DNA from: Parabacteroides sp. TM07-1AC
GTDB lineage: Bacteria > Bacteroidota > Bacteroidia > Bacteroidales > Tannerellaceae
Length of the DNA stretch: 64,000 nucleotides
Direction: 5' to 3'
NCBI RefSeq assembly: GCF_003480915.1
Contig: NZ_QUKD01000004.1
Location: forward strand, 153,230 to 217,229
Part shown: positions 17,357 to 25,831 of the stretch, in pieces
Position numbering within the stretch: the first letter of the stretch is position 1
How the letters are laid out: every line of letters starts with the position of its first letter
Program-made: the position numbers and the translations under genes
Notes under the pieces: generated by a model
What the model was told of the DNA's origin: nothing
What the model saw: only the letters and a program-made list of their open reading frames with translations
Databases searched by the model: none

Positions 17357-18192
17357 GACTGCTTCTGACATTCAAAGCAATAATAGATACTTCCTCCCAT
17401 ATAACTCTCTTTTCGTATATCTTCTCCGCAAACCGGGCAAGGCTTACCGGCGGTATCTTTGGACAGTATGGGGATATAGCGGCCTTTATTTCCGAGCAGG
17501 TCTGTTTCCGAGTTACGTCCGCCTGCCTGATAGATTTCCTGAAGTGTCGCTTTAGTGCAATGAAATAGCGTATCTTTCTGTTCTTCAGATAATATGTTGA
17601 TACGAGTCTTAGGATGGATATGTGCTTTGAACAGGATGTCCTGTAAAACACCGTTACCTAATCCCGGTATCGTTTGCTCGGTCGCAAGGAAGGCTTTTGC
17701 CGTTTTCTTTTGTTTCTCCTCACTGTTTATCAGGCTCAGAAAATAGGTTTTGTCGAAAGCTTCCGAAAGCACCTGCGGCTTGGTACGTGCCCCTTCACGA
17801 TAGGAACTGAAACCGCAATCGAAAGAACCGTCTGGAAAACACATGACTGCCCCGTACATCCGGACGGATCCCATGATACAACTTTCGTCTTCGAAAGCAA
17901 TGAGCAACTGGTGTTTTTCCGGTATCTTTTCACCGGGAGCGTAGTATCGGATATTCATTCCGTCTCCGAATAATAAACGCACATCTTCTATCTCTATCTC
18001 GATCAGACCACCATAGGCATGGGCTTCCCCGATTATCTTACCGGTAAGCATCGCCGAATAATTGGCCGGATCTCCATAGAACCAGGCAAACTTATGAGGT
18101 GTATATCCTGCGCTGACAAATGTTATTCTTTTCCCTTTAATCGTTTGATTCATCTGCTCGGAGATGTACAAGGCTTCCGGTGCTTCTATCAT
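17347..18192 (-). CDS. Fpg/Nei-family DNA glycosylase
   Basis: A 281-residue base-excision repair enzyme of the formamidopyrimidine-glycosylase / endonuclease VIII family. The N-terminus is MIEAPEALYI: the Glu at position 3 is conserved, but position 2 is Ile instead of the catalytic Pro used by classical Fpg/Nei. The helix-two-turn-helix is visible (ATEQTIPGLGNGVLQDILF), and a C-terminal zinc finger is present (CPVCGEDIRKES ... YYCFEC). Cytoplasmic, acting on oxidised bases. The changed N-terminal nucleophile may mean altered activity or another start. It is transcribed divergently from the TetR gene. Confidence 0.88.
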   Translation of the reverse strand: MIEAPEALYISEQMNQTIKGKRITFVSAGYTPHKFAWFYGDPANYSAMLTGKIIGEAHAYGGLIEIEIEDVRLLFGDGMNIRYYAPGEKIPEKHQLLIAFEDESCIMGSVRMYGAVMCFPDGSFDCGFSSYREGARTKPQVLSEAFDKTYFLSLINSEEKQKKTAKAFLATEQTIPGLGNGVLQDILFKAHIHPKTRINILSEEQKDTLFHCTKATLQEIYQAGGRNSETDLLGNKGRYIPILSKDTAGKPCPVCGEDIRKESYMGGSIYYCFECQKQSQP

Positions 18193-18367
18193 TTTTAACA
18201 GGTTTATTCGTTACGTATGTTTTTACTTGGTAAACATACGAATATATCTCTGTTTAGAAAGCAACCGGATCGCTTTTTCTGAAGAAATAAATAAAATAAT
18301 TAGTTTTTTCTTGTGATGTTACCGCTGGGTAACTTATGTTTGTGACCGAATGGTAACAACAGTAAGA

Positions 18368-18985
18368 ATGATGGAAAAAGAAAGAATGAGTAAAAACAGA
18401 GAACTGACGGAGTTGGCTTTCCTGAAGGCGATAGATGACTTGATAGAGGAAGACGGTTTTGAAAACCTTGGAGTAAATGCCGTGGCAGCAAAAGCCGGAT
18501 TGTCGAAGATGTTGATCTATCGTTATTTCGAATCGTTGGACGGACTGATCGTCGCCTATATTCAACGGAATGACTATTGGATCAACCTGGAGCCGGAATT
18601 GCCTGATGTTGCACATTTGGGAGACTTTGTCAAGAAGTTATTTCGTGATCAGATCACGATGTTGCGCGACAGTTACACCTTGAGACGGTTGTATCGCTGG
18701 GAACTTTCAGCGAAAAATAAAGTGATAAAAGAGTTACGCGAAAGGAGAGAAGCAAAAGGTATTTGGCTGATTGAAGCAGTCAGCCGATTAACGAACCGGC
18801 CAAAAGAGGATATAGCCGTTATGGCGACTGTCCTGACTTCTTCCATCACTTATCTTGTCCTGCTGGAAGAAAATTGTCCGGTTTTCAATGGCTTCAAACT
18901 GCAAAGTGAGACAGGCTGGGAACAACTGGAGAAAGGATTAGACCGATTGATCGATAACTGGATTAAAAATTATACAAATGAATAA
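18368..18985 (+). CDS. TetR-family transcriptional regulator
   Basis: About 205 residues. The N-terminal helix-turn-helix is typical: AFLKAIDDLIEEDGFENLGV, then AVAAKAGLSKMLIYRYFES. The C-terminal ligand domain is divergent. Several Met codons (18350, 18368, 18371, 18386) can start; I prefer 18368. The last 8 bases overlap the next gene, so it is the first gene of a three-gene operon with a lipoprotein and an outer-membrane-protein remnant, and probably a local repressor. Ligand unknown. Confidence 0.88.
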   Translation: MMEKERMSKNRELTELAFLKAIDDLIEEDGFENLGVNAVAAKAGLSKMLIYRYFESLDGLIVAYIQRNDYWINLEPELPDVAHLGDFVKKLFRDQITMLRDSYTLRRLYRWELSAKNKVIKELRERREAKGIWLIEAVSRLTNRPKEDIAVMATVLTSSITYLVLLEENCPVFNGFKLQSETGWEQLEKGLDRLIDNWIKNYTNE

Positions 18986-19706
18986 GACAAGTATTTTTGC
19001 TGGAGCCTGCATGGTTTTGCTGGCTTGTTGTTCATGCAACAATGATTTGGTGGAGTATAAAAAGAATGACCTGAAAATTACGTTGGAGAAAGGCGAATCA
19101 TGGTTGCATGACTTTCCCTTGTTCCTGGGAATAAACAAAAAGAATCCTCCCCAGATAGCTATATGGTTGGAAGACAGGGACGGCAACTATCTCTCTACAG
19201 TTTATGTGACCTATAAGATCGCAACCCAAAGCTGGCAAATGGCAGGTAAAAACAGGAGGAAGGAGTCTTTGCCGTACTGGTGTTACTCACGTGGAGTAAA
19301 ATATGATGACGGACTGTATCTGCCGACCAAAAAAGAACCTTTTACGGATGGTTTGACTGGAGCGACCCCGCATGACGGTTTCGATGTGAAGATGCAGCCT
19401 GCGGAAGGATTGAAGCAGTTCAGAGTGAAAATAGAGATCAATCATTCCACTGATTTTAATGACAACTATCCAAAATCGGCTCAGGAGGGAGATAAGAATT
19501 ATTCAGGCGGAAAGGAGGGGAGCGGACAACCTGCCGTTATCTATGCGGCGGATATCGACCTGTCGTCGGATGCTATATCGTATGTCGCTACGCTGGTCGG
19601 ACATAGTTCGCCGGACGGAAGTGACGGACAGATATATCCGGATACCTCTTCCCTGACCTCCGCCTTACAGATTGTAAAACAGATCACAATAACGATCCAG
19701 CCATGA
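18978..19706 (+). CDS. DUF2271-like lipoprotein
   Basis: A 242-residue protein with a lipoprotein signal (MNKTSIFAGACMVLLACCSC). The mature part contains PQIAIWLEDRDGNYLSTVYV, the opening of the DUF2271 family, followed by LPYWCYSRG and DGLTGATPHDGFDVK. The function of DUF2271 proteins is not established; they often occur with iron- or redox-related surface proteins. It overlaps the TetR gene by 8 bases and the following remnant by ATGA (19703-19706). Confidence 0.7.
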   Translation: MNKTSIFAGACMVLLACCSCNNDLVEYKKNDLKITLEKGESWLHDFPLFLGINKKNPPQIAIWLEDRDGNYLSTVYVTYKIATQSWQMAGKNRRKESLPYWCYSRGVKYDDGLYLPTKKEPFTDGLTGATPHDGFDVKMQPAEGLKQFRVKIEINHSTDFNDNYPKSAQEGDKNYSGGKEGSGQPAVIYAADIDLSSDAISYVATLVGHSSPDGSDGQIYPDTSSLTSALQIVKQITITIQP

Positions 19707-19894
19707 AACAATACCTGTTCGTATTTTTCTTTATTCTGAATGTATGGTCTGATAAGAAACTTTTGTTTGCTTTGGGATATGGGCTGCAGGATCTAAAACG
19801 TTTACGGGAATATTCAACCTCCCATTTTGTTTCTTCTTATGAAGAATCATTGAATTATCATTGTCTTTCAGTCAAACTGGGTGTCATTTTTTGA
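19703..19894 (+). pseudogene. Probable outer-membrane beta-barrel protein remnant (signal peptide joined to last strands)
   Basis: The 63-residue frame starts with a clear signal segment (MKQYLFVFFFILNVW) and goes directly into DKKLLFALGYGL ... LNYHCLSVKLGVIF. This ending, with alternating hydrophobic residues and a terminal Phe, is the signature of the last strand of an outer-membrane beta-barrel. A middle part therefore seems to be missing, as in the GH3 and SusC-SusD remnants of this window. It is coupled to the lipoprotein by ATGA. It could instead be a real small secreted protein, but the C-terminal strand makes a deletion more likely. Confidence 0.5.
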
Positions 19895-19937
19895 ACTTTA
19901 TTAAACTGATTTTACCTGTAAAGATTAAAAACTAATG

Positions 19938-19945
19938 TACCTTTG
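19938..19945 (+). promoter_or_regulatory. -7 promoter box of map
   Basis: TACCTTTG matches TAnnTTTG and lies 35 bp before the map start. No clear -33 box is found. Confidence 0.45.
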
Positions 19946-19979
19946 TTGTGTTATTACTAAAGAATAACGGAATAGATGT

Positions 19980-20831
19980 ATGAGAAAAAGAAATAATTGG
20001 CAGGTAATCAAGGGCCAATCACTTACCGAACTAGATAAAAAGATTCTCTATCTCCAGAATAAAGGTCATTTGGTTCCTTCCCGGAAATTGATTAAAACAG
20101 AAGAGCAGATTGAAGGTATCCGCAAAAGCGGAGTTGTAAATTCAGGTATCCTCGATTTAGTGGGGAAGGAAATAAAAGCCGGTATGTCGACCGCTGAAAT
20201 AGATAAACTGGTCTATGACTATACGATTTCCCACGGGGCTATCCCGGCTCCGTTGAATTTTGAAGGATTCCCGAAGAGTGTCTGTACTTCCATCAATGAG
20301 GTTGTTTGTCATGGTATTCCCAGTGAAAAAGAGAAATTAAGAGATGGTGATATCATCAATGTGGATGTTTCTACGATCCTGGACGGTTATTATTCGGATG
20401 CTTCCCGGATGTATATGATCGGCAAGGTTTCTCCAGAAAAAGAAAAATTGGTGCGTGTGGCAAAGGAATGCCTGGAAATAGGTATGGAAGCTGCTAAACC
20501 GTTCGGTTATGTGGGCGATATCGGTCATGCGATCCAGAAACATGCGGAGAAGAATGGTTTTTCGGTAGTCCGTGACTTATGCGGTCATGGAGTAGGCCTG
20601 GAATTTCATGAAGAGCCGGAAGTTACCCATTTCGGCCGTAAAGGAACCGGCATGTTACTGGTTCCGGGCATGGTTTTCACCATCGAGCCGATGATCAATA
20701 TGGGAACATATCGTGTTTATATTGCAGAAGAAGATGGCTGGACTGTCATTACCGACGACGAACTTCCTTCCGCCCAATGGGAACATACTTTCGTGATGCG
20801 GGAAGACGGACTGGAGATATTATCCGATTAA
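19980..20831 (+). CDS. map: Methionine aminopeptidase, type I
   Basis: A 283-residue cytoplasmic metalloprotease that removes the initiator methionine from new proteins. Metal-binding and active-site blocks are all present: FEGFPKSVCTSINEVVCHGI, GDIINVDVSTILDGYYSDAS, DLCGHGVGLEFHEEPEV, MVFTIEPMI and WEHTFVM. The N-terminus is about 30 residues longer than the enterobacterial enzyme (MRKRNNWQVIKGQSLTELD). It stands alone with its own promoter and a hairpin after the stop. Confidence 0.95.
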   Translation: MRKRNNWQVIKGQSLTELDKKILYLQNKGHLVPSRKLIKTEEQIEGIRKSGVVNSGILDLVGKEIKAGMSTAEIDKLVYDYTISHGAIPAPLNFEGFPKSVCTSINEVVCHGIPSEKEKLRDGDIINVDVSTILDGYYSDASRMYMIGKVSPEKEKLVRVAKECLEIGMEAAKPFGYVGDIGHAIQKHAEKNGFSVVRDLCGHGVGLEFHEEPEVTHFGRKGTGMLLVPGMVFTIEPMINMGTYRVYIAEEDGWTVITDDELPSAQWEHTFVMREDGLEILSD

Positions 20832-20847
20832 TTATATAGGTGAGTGT

Positions 20848-20890
20848 CAAAAGTCTGTCACATTTTGTTCAGTAATAGATTTTTGACATT
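20848..20890. terminator. Hairpin between convergent genes
   Basis: Arms TGTCAAAAGTCTG and GATTTTTGACA pair imperfectly over a loop of about 17 bases. It lies between map and the lipoprotein at 20914 and can act in both directions. Confidence 0.45.
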
Positions 20891-20913
20891 CCCTGCTACG
20901 ATTCTTTATACTA

Positions 20914-21237
20914 TTATTTCTCCTGACAATTATTTTTGCATTTGTTAGGTTGCAGGTAATCCCACTCCTGAAGTTCCCCGTCAAGCAGGCGTAACCGATA
21001 AAGTCCATCCTGATAGTCTGAATATCCGAGTGTTTCCTGGTAACCATCGGACGTTTGTTTAACCTCAAGTCTTTTATAAGTATTCCCCATAATGGTTATA
21101 ACTTCCTGTTTGGTCATTCCCAACTCCAGTTTTTGAATATTGTTATCCGCTGCCAATGCATTGGTAAGAGTTGCCCCGCAAGAAGTTAACAGGCAGATTG
21201 AAAGAATGGATATGAATGCGTATTTAATTATATTCAT
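20914..21237 (-). CDS. Small BamE/SmpA-like lipoprotein
   Basis: A 107-residue protein from the ATG at 21237. The lipobox is LLTSC in a signal peptide MNIIKYAFISILSICLLTSC. The motif LELGMTKQEVITIMGNTY is typical of the BamE/SmpA/OmlA fold (beginning of the alpha-alpha-beta domain), where it mediates contacts at the outer membrane. The rest is short and poorly conserved, so a role in barrel assembly is not proven. Further in-frame Met codons upstream lack a signal and are rejected. Confidence 0.7.
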   Translation of the reverse strand: MNIIKYAFISILSICLLTSCGATLTNALAADNNIQKLELGMTKQEVITIMGNTYKRLEVKQTSDGYQETLGYSDYQDGLYRLRLLDGELQEWDYLQPNKCKNNCQEK

Positions 21238-21356
21238 GATGTTATTTGTTGTCTCTTGATTTTTAACCAGTGATAAACTGTACGCAATATACAACTATTA
21301 TTTGATATAAGAATATGATGTAGATGACGTATCGGGGTTTAGTCTAAAAAACAAAA

Positions 21357-21379
21357 AAGCGATACAATCTGTATCGCTT
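21357..21379 (-). terminator. Terminator of tRNA-Trp
   Basis: Perfect 10-base arms AAGCGATACA / TGTATCGCTT with a 3-base loop, followed on the minus strand by a T-rich run. It lies 4 bases after the tRNA 3' end. Confidence 0.8.
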
Positions 21380-21382
21380 CTG

Positions 21383-21455
21383 CACGGAAGGAGAGGCTCG
21401 AACTCCCGACACCTGGTTTTGGAGACCAGTGCTCTACCGACTGAGCTACTTCCGT
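21383..21455 (-). tRNA. tRNA-Trp (anticodon CCA)
   Basis: Full cloverleaf on the minus strand: acceptor ACGGAAG / CTTCCGT, D arm GCTC-AGTCGGTA-GAGC, anticodon stem CTGGT / ACCAG with loop CTCCAAA (anticodon CCA), T arm GGGAG-TTCGAGC-CTCTC. Discriminator G. The 3' CCA is not encoded. Confidence 0.95.
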
Positions 21456-21641
21456 ATTGCGGGTGCAAAGGTAGGGCTTTATTTTTAATATGCAAGAGTT
21501 TTTGGGAAAAACTACTTCTGTATTTTTTCTTACGCGATAAAAGTGAAGGAAAACGAAGCTGCCGTAATATCTTTTTTTTATCTTTGGAAGCATATAGAAA
21601 ATGTAATTGAATCTATACTGTATAAAAACAATCAACAGAAA

Positions 21642-23144
21642 ATGGAAAACGAATTAGAAATGAATTCGAATCTTTTAGTCGAATTCTTACAAAAACCTTC
21701 ATCTGAGTTTACAAAAGCGGACATTATTTCTTTCATCCGCGAAAAAGGGATCAAGATGGTCAATTTTATGTATCCGGCAGGAGACGGGCGTCTGAAAACA
21801 TTGAACTTTGTTATTAATAATGCGGCTTACCTAAATGCAATTCTTACCTGCGGTGAGCGTGTCGACGGTTCGAGCTTGTTCTCTTTTATTGAGGCCGGCA
21901 GTAGCGATTTATATGTTATTCCCCGTTTCCGGACAGCTTTCGTCGATCCTTTTGCCGAATTGCCGACGGTGACGATGCTTTGCTCTTTCTTTAACAAGGA
22001 TGGCGAACCGTTGGAAAGCTCTCCCGAATATACTTTACATAAAGCCAGCAAGGCATTTACGGAAGTGACGGGCATGGAATTTCAGGCAATGGGCGAACTG
22101 GAATATTATGTGATTGCTGAGGAAGAAGATTTGTTTCCGGCAACCGACCAGCGGGGATATCATGAATCAGGCCCTTTCGCTAAATTCAATGAATTTCGCA
22201 CACAATGTATGCAATATATAGCCCAGACTGGCGGACAGATCAAATACGGTCACTCTGAAGTCGGTAACTTTACATTGAACGGAAAGATATACGAACAGAA
22301 CGAGATCGAGTTTCTGCCGACCAAGGTCGAAGATGCTGCCGACCAGCTGATGATCGCTAAATGGGTAATTCGTAACCTGGCTTACGATTATGGTCTGGAT
22401 ATCACCTTTGCCCCTAAGATCACGGTTGGAAAGGCAGGATCAGGATTGCATATCCATATGCGTATAATGAAAGACGGCAAGAATCAGATGTTGGCAGACG
22501 GTGTTTTGTCTGAAACAGCCCGTAAAGCAATTGCCGGTATGATGGAGCTGGCTCCGTCCATCACCGCGTTTGGTAATACGAATCCGACTTCTTATTTCCG
22601 TTTGGTACCTCACCAGGAAGCTCCGACAAATGTTTGCTGGGGTGACCGGAACCGTTCGGTGTTGGTTCGTGTACCTCTGGGATGGGCAGCGAAGAAGGAT
22701 ATGTGTGTGCTGGCTAACCCACTGGAGTCGGAAAGCCATTATGATACGACACAGAAGCAGACGGTCGAAATGCGTTCACCGGATGGTTCGGCCGATCTGT
22801 ACCAGTTATTAGCCGGTTTGGCTGTGGCCTGCCGTCATGGATTTGAGATTGATAATGCGTTGGATATTGCGGAAAAGACGTATGTAAATGTAAATATCCA
22901 CCAGGAGGAAAATAAGGACCGTTTACAGACATTGGATCAGCTTCCCGACAGTTGTGCTGCATCCGCTCAACGTTTGCAGAAGCAGCGTGCTGTCTATGAA
23001 AAATACAATGTGTTCAGTCCGAGCATGATCGATGGTATTATCAAAAAGCTGACTTCGTATAACGACTTTACCCTTCGTGATGATTTGAAAAATGATCCTG
23101 AAGGAATGCTCCGGTTGGTGAAGACTTATTTCCATTGCGGATAA
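21642..23144 (+). CDS. Glutamine synthetase family protein
   Basis: A 500-residue enzyme making glutamine from glutamate, ammonia and ATP, or a related gamma-glutamyl ligase. Catalytic blocks are present: MGELEYYVI, KITVGKAGSGLHIHMRI, NPTSYFRLVPHQEAPTNVCW, GDRNRSVLVRVP and TVEMRSPDGSADLY. The start is the ATG at 21642; 33 upstream in-frame codons are rejected as they follow the tRNA promoter region and look non-coding. The length is near type I enzymes, but I see no adenylylation Tyr motif, so control by adenylylation is unlikely. It is not the long GSIII type also common in Bacteroidota. Confidence 0.88.
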   Translation: MENELEMNSNLLVEFLQKPSSEFTKADIISFIREKGIKMVNFMYPAGDGRLKTLNFVINNAAYLNAILTCGERVDGSSLFSFIEAGSSDLYVIPRFRTAFVDPFAELPTVTMLCSFFNKDGEPLESSPEYTLHKASKAFTEVTGMEFQAMGELEYYVIAEEEDLFPATDQRGYHESGPFAKFNEFRTQCMQYIAQTGGQIKYGHSEVGNFTLNGKIYEQNEIEFLPTKVEDAADQLMIAKWVIRNLAYDYGLDITFAPKITVGKAGSGLHIHMRIMKDGKNQMLADGVLSETARKAIAGMMELAPSITAFGNTNPTSYFRLVPHQEAPTNVCWGDRNRSVLVRVPLGWAAKKDMCVLANPLESESHYDTTQKQTVEMRSPDGSADLYQLLAGLAVACRHGFEIDNALDIAEKTYVNVNIHQEENKDRLQTLDQLPDSCAASAQRLQKQRAVYEKYNVFSPSMIDGIIKKLTSYNDFTLRDDLKNDPEGMLRLVKTYFHCG

Positions 23145-23151
23145 GATAAAA

Positions 23152-23179
23152 GGCTGGGGGTGTTAAAGCATCCCCAGCC
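23152..23179. terminator. Terminator between convergent genes
   Basis: Arms GGCTGGGG and CCCCAGCC enclose an 11-12-base loop. It overlaps the last codons of the glycosylase on the minus strand and follows the glutamine synthetase stop by 7 bases. Confidence 0.65.
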
Positions 23180-23738
23180 CTTCAAACATACCCCGGTAAA
23201 CAGCAGCTTTCTCTTCCAACGGTTTGGGGTAAGCACGTGAAGAGGATGGCATCCGGTACAACCTGAATGTCCGGTCCAATAAGGTGAAAGTCGAGTAGCT
23301 GCCGACTTTAGGTTCTTCTGTCGGAGGCAGAACCGATAGGAGGGTATCCATTGCTTTCTGTCCTGTAACGACAATAGCTTTACATTCCGGTATTTGCGAC
23401 AAAACCTCTTCCGGGTCGATAGGCTTGATCACTTGCAGGAAGTTATCGGAAGCATTATTCTTTAACCGGATAATTTCCATTGCCGTATCACCGATACCGA
23501 TTCCTTTTTCCAGGCAAAACTTCTTCGCTTTTTCTTCACTGAACGCTTTCTTACTTTCCAGGAAATATTCCTTATTACTATAAAATAGCAATCCGAGAAT
23601 ACGCCACATGTCATTCTGGATATTCGGATAGTAGAAATTCATAGACCAACGTGGCATGGGAGGGGGGAAACTTCCCAGCATCAAAAGCTTGGTATGTTCA
23701 GGCAGGAAGAAACCTAACGGGTGTAATTCTGAAACCAT
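23163..23738 (-). CDS. Uracil-DNA glycosylase superfamily protein (Mug-like)
   Basis: A 191-residue protein with the uracil-DNA glycosylase fold signature KLLMLGSFPPPMPRWSMNFY close to the N-terminus and a second block VVTGQKAMDTLL. The C-terminus RLYRMPSSSRAYPKPL corresponds to the second catalytic loop region. It is likely a DNA repair enzyme acting on uracil or mismatched bases; the sub-family is uncertain. It is the last gene of a minus-strand run with cupin, ArsC-like and an unknown gene. Confidence 0.72.
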   Translation of the reverse strand: MVSELHPLGFFLPEHTKLLMLGSFPPPMPRWSMNFYYPNIQNDMWRILGLLFYSNKEYFLESKKAFSEEKAKKFCLEKGIGIGDTAMEIIRLKNNASDNFLQVIKPIDPEEVLSQIPECKAIVVTGQKAMDTLLSVLPPTEEPKVGSYSTFTLLDRTFRLYRMPSSSRAYPKPLEEKAAVYRGMFEGLGML

Positions 23739-23759
23739 ATGCTATGACAGATAAGATGA

Positions 23760-24074
23760 TTATTTTGCTTTTACAGAAATACCGATCATGACGGTCGTAC
23801 CATCTATATTATTCCATACCGAATGGGGAATATGGCCATTTACGAGAAACGATTCGTTTGCATCTACGATCCTGATCTCGCCATCGAGTTCAACTCTGGC
23901 TTGCCCGCTGACCACAATGAACAGATGATTATGCTCGTGAGTATGTAAAGAAGTAGGTCCACCACCGCCTTTTTCCAAATAGGCAATAGAACCGTCGATA
24001 ATTTCCCCGCAGTCTGCAAATAGCTTTTTTGCCAGGAAATGAATATGATCCGGAGGGGTGATGAACTCTTTCAT
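23760..24074 (-). CDS. Small cupin-domain protein
   Basis: A 104-residue single cupin barrel. The two cupin motifs are GGGGPTSLHTHEHNHLFIVV (metal-binding His, His, Glu/His) and a second NGHIPHSVWNN. Such proteins are metal-dependent enzymes or sensors; the substrate is unknown. It lies 8 bases after the ArsC-like gene and is probably in the same transcript. Confidence 0.8.
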   Translation of the reverse strand: MKEFITPPDHIHFLAKKLFADCGEIIDGSIAYLEKGGGGPTSLHTHEHNHLFIVVSGQARVELDGEIRIVDANESFLVNGHIPHSVWNNIDGTTVMIGISVKAK

Positions 24075-24082
24075 ATATTTTA

Positions 24083-24439
24083 CTATTTAACGGATTCTTC
24101 CCATTCTGCAACTTTAAAACCGACCAGAACCTGGTTTTCGCTCACCAGCAAAGGGCGTTTGATCAGTTTTCCATCGGAAGCCAGCAATTCGATCTGCTCT
24201 TTTTCGCTCATGGACGGCAATTTGTCTTTCAACTGCATTGCTTTATAGACCAATCCACTCGTATTAAAGAAATTCTTCAATGGTAATTGGCTGCGTTCTA
24301 TCCATTCAGTCAATTCTTCGACAGATGGATTCCGGTCGATGATATGACGGTCTTCGTAAGAAACCTTCCGTTCATCCAGCCATTTCTTTGCATTCCGACA
24401 GGTTCCGCATTTCGGATATTCTAAAAAAAGATATTTCAT
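24083..24439 (-). CDS. ArsC/Spx-family thioredoxin-fold protein
   Basis: A 118-residue protein with the thioredoxin-like active site YPKCGTCRNAKKWLDE (CGTC) and the family region NTSGLVYKAMQLKD. It belongs to the ArsC/YffB/Spx group. The double-cysteine motif and absence of an arsenic operon make a YffB-like reductase more likely than true arsenate reductase. Cytoplasmic. Located between the cupin and an unknown gene, with short spacing to both. Confidence 0.83.
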   Translation of the reverse strand: MKYLFLEYPKCGTCRNAKKWLDERKVSYEDRHIIDRNPSVEELTEWIERSQLPLKNFFNTSGLVYKAMQLKDKLPSMSEKEQIELLASDGKLIKRPLLVSENQVLVGFKVAEWEESVK

Positions 24440-24451
24440 AACCTTAGGGAT

Positions 24452-25087
24452 TTATTTGTCTTTCTTACGCTGGTTCTTAGCATCTTCTTTGGCTAACAGG
24501 ACGACATTGTAAACAAAATCCGTCATCCATTCTTCCGAATAGCCTAATGTTTCTTTGTATTTACGGATGCTCCATGCCGTTTTCTGAACGCTGACTTCTT
24601 TCCATTCCGAACGGGTTACGATCTCATGGATTGTTTTTGCCGTTTGATTGTATAACAGCTTTTTTACTAGCATCGAGAAACGGAATTTCCATTGCATCAG
24701 GTTGTCCAGTAAAGAAAACAAATCGTTACAGAATCCCTGGAAAAGGAAAAAGTACGATTTGATATCGTTCTGCGACTTACAGTTCTTTTTTACCGACGCA
24801 TCTATTTCTTTGAAAAAACTTTCTTTCATGCCGTAATCCTGCATCAGTATCTTGCGAACCCGTGACTTTTCTGCAATACCTGGTTTGTTATTTTGTGTCG
24901 GGATTTTCAGCATCCTTTTGAAAAGGGCCATATCCGATAGCATGTTGATATTGGTTATACCCAGTTGTACTGCCATTACGGCTTGATAATAAACGCGGAT
25001 AAGCGATACGAATTCTTCCACGCTACCCTTTGACGATGCTTCGGTTTCCTCTTTTTCTTTCTTGAAAAGTTTAGAAATGATATTCAT
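24452..25087 (-). CDS. Conserved-looking protein of unknown function
   Basis: A 211-residue lysine-rich helical protein without signal peptide or clear membrane segment. I do not recognise a domain. Features seen: a charged N-terminus (KLFKKEKEETEASS), a long central helix region rich in Phe/Leu (YFFLFQGFCNDLFSLL), and a basic tail. It is the first gene of the ArsC-cupin-glycosylase run (13-base gap to the next gene) and starts 64 bases after a hairpin. Confidence 0.65.
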   Translation of the reverse strand: MNIISKLFKKEKEETEASSKGSVEEFVSLIRVYYQAVMAVQLGITNINMLSDMALFKRMLKIPTQNNKPGIAEKSRVRKILMQDYGMKESFFKEIDASVKKNCKSQNDIKSYFFLFQGFCNDLFSLLDNLMQWKFRFSMLVKKLLYNQTAKTIHEIVTRSEWKEVSVQKTAWSIRKYKETLGYSEEWMTDFVYNVVLLAKEDAKNQRKKDK

Positions 25088-25109
25088 GTGTATTTGTTAT
25101 ATAATGATT

Positions 25110-25141
25110 ACGGGGACAAATATACTAAAACTTGTCCCCGT
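25110..25141 (-). terminator. Hairpin after the MgtC-family gene
   Basis: Perfect 10-base arms ACGGGGACAA / TTGTCCCCGT with a 12-base loop, 11 bases after the mgtC-like stop. No long T-run follows. Confidence 0.55.
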
Positions 25142-25151
25142 TTCAGTTATT

Positions 25152-25814
25152 CTATTCAATTCTCTCGACTGTTACTTCCGGAAAATCTTCCATAAAGAGT
25201 AATAACTGGTTGTCGTCTGTACTTTTTTTGGCTTTAATGACCAATGTGACGATGAAAGTATCCACGTCTGAATGGCTGACTTTTTCCATTTGATAGGAGA
25301 CAAGTAAATAGCCTTTATCATTCAGCACATGCGTTACTTTACTTATAATTTCTTTCTCATTGGTGGAGAAAATGATCATCGAGCTTTTCATCCCCAGGCT
25401 TTTAAAGATATAGCTCAGCAGTTCCAGCCCCATTAACGTCAGGATAGTTGCTGCAACTCCGATGCCATACATGCCGGCTCCAATCGCAAGTCCGATTCCG
25501 GCTGTTGCCCATATTCCGGCAGCAGTGGTCAGGCCGCGTACAAATTGTTTTTGGATGATAATTGTTCCGGCTCCGATAAAACCGATACCGCTTACTACCT
25601 GTGCCGCCACACGGCTCGGATCGAGCGATACACTGTTTTCCTGAATGATTTGTTGGAAGCCATATTGAGACACGATCATGATCAGGGCACTTCCCAGCGA
25701 CACCAGAAAGTGCGTACGATAGCCGGCCTCTTTAGCCCTGTATTCCCGGTCAAGACCAACTACGGCTCCGAGAATACCAGCAATGAATAATCTCAGAATA
25801 AAATCCCATAACAT
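25152..25814 (-). CDS. MgtC/SapB-family membrane protein
   Basis: A 220-residue inner-membrane protein. About five membrane helices fill the first 140 residues, with family motifs LGAVVGLDREYRAKEAGYRT and GIGFIGAGTIIIQKQFVRGL. The C-terminal 80 residues form a soluble ACT-like domain. The ATG at 25814 fits the family start (MLWDFILRLFIAG); upstream in-frame codons overlap the antiporter gene and are rejected. The family affects magnesium homeostasis and membrane potential; the exact role here is unknown. It follows the NhaD-like gene by 17 bases. Confidence 0.88.
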   Translation of the reverse strand: MLWDFILRLFIAGILGAVVGLDREYRAKEAGYRTHFLVSLGSALIMIVSQYGFQQIIQENSVSLDPSRVAAQVVSGIGFIGAGTIIIQKQFVRGLTTAAGIWATAGIGLAIGAGMYGIGVAATILTLMGLELLSYIFKSLGMKSSMIIFSTNEKEIISKVTHVLNDKGYLLVSYQMEKVSHSDVDTFIVTLVIKAKKSTDDNQLLLFMEDFPEVTVERIE

Positions 25815-25831
25815 ATTAGTGTCTCCTTTTA

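Noticed and set aside
24083..24439. Arsenate resistance gene arsC
   Set aside because: No arsenic regulator or pump is nearby and the CGTC-type active site also fits YffB/Spx proteins, so no gene symbol was given.
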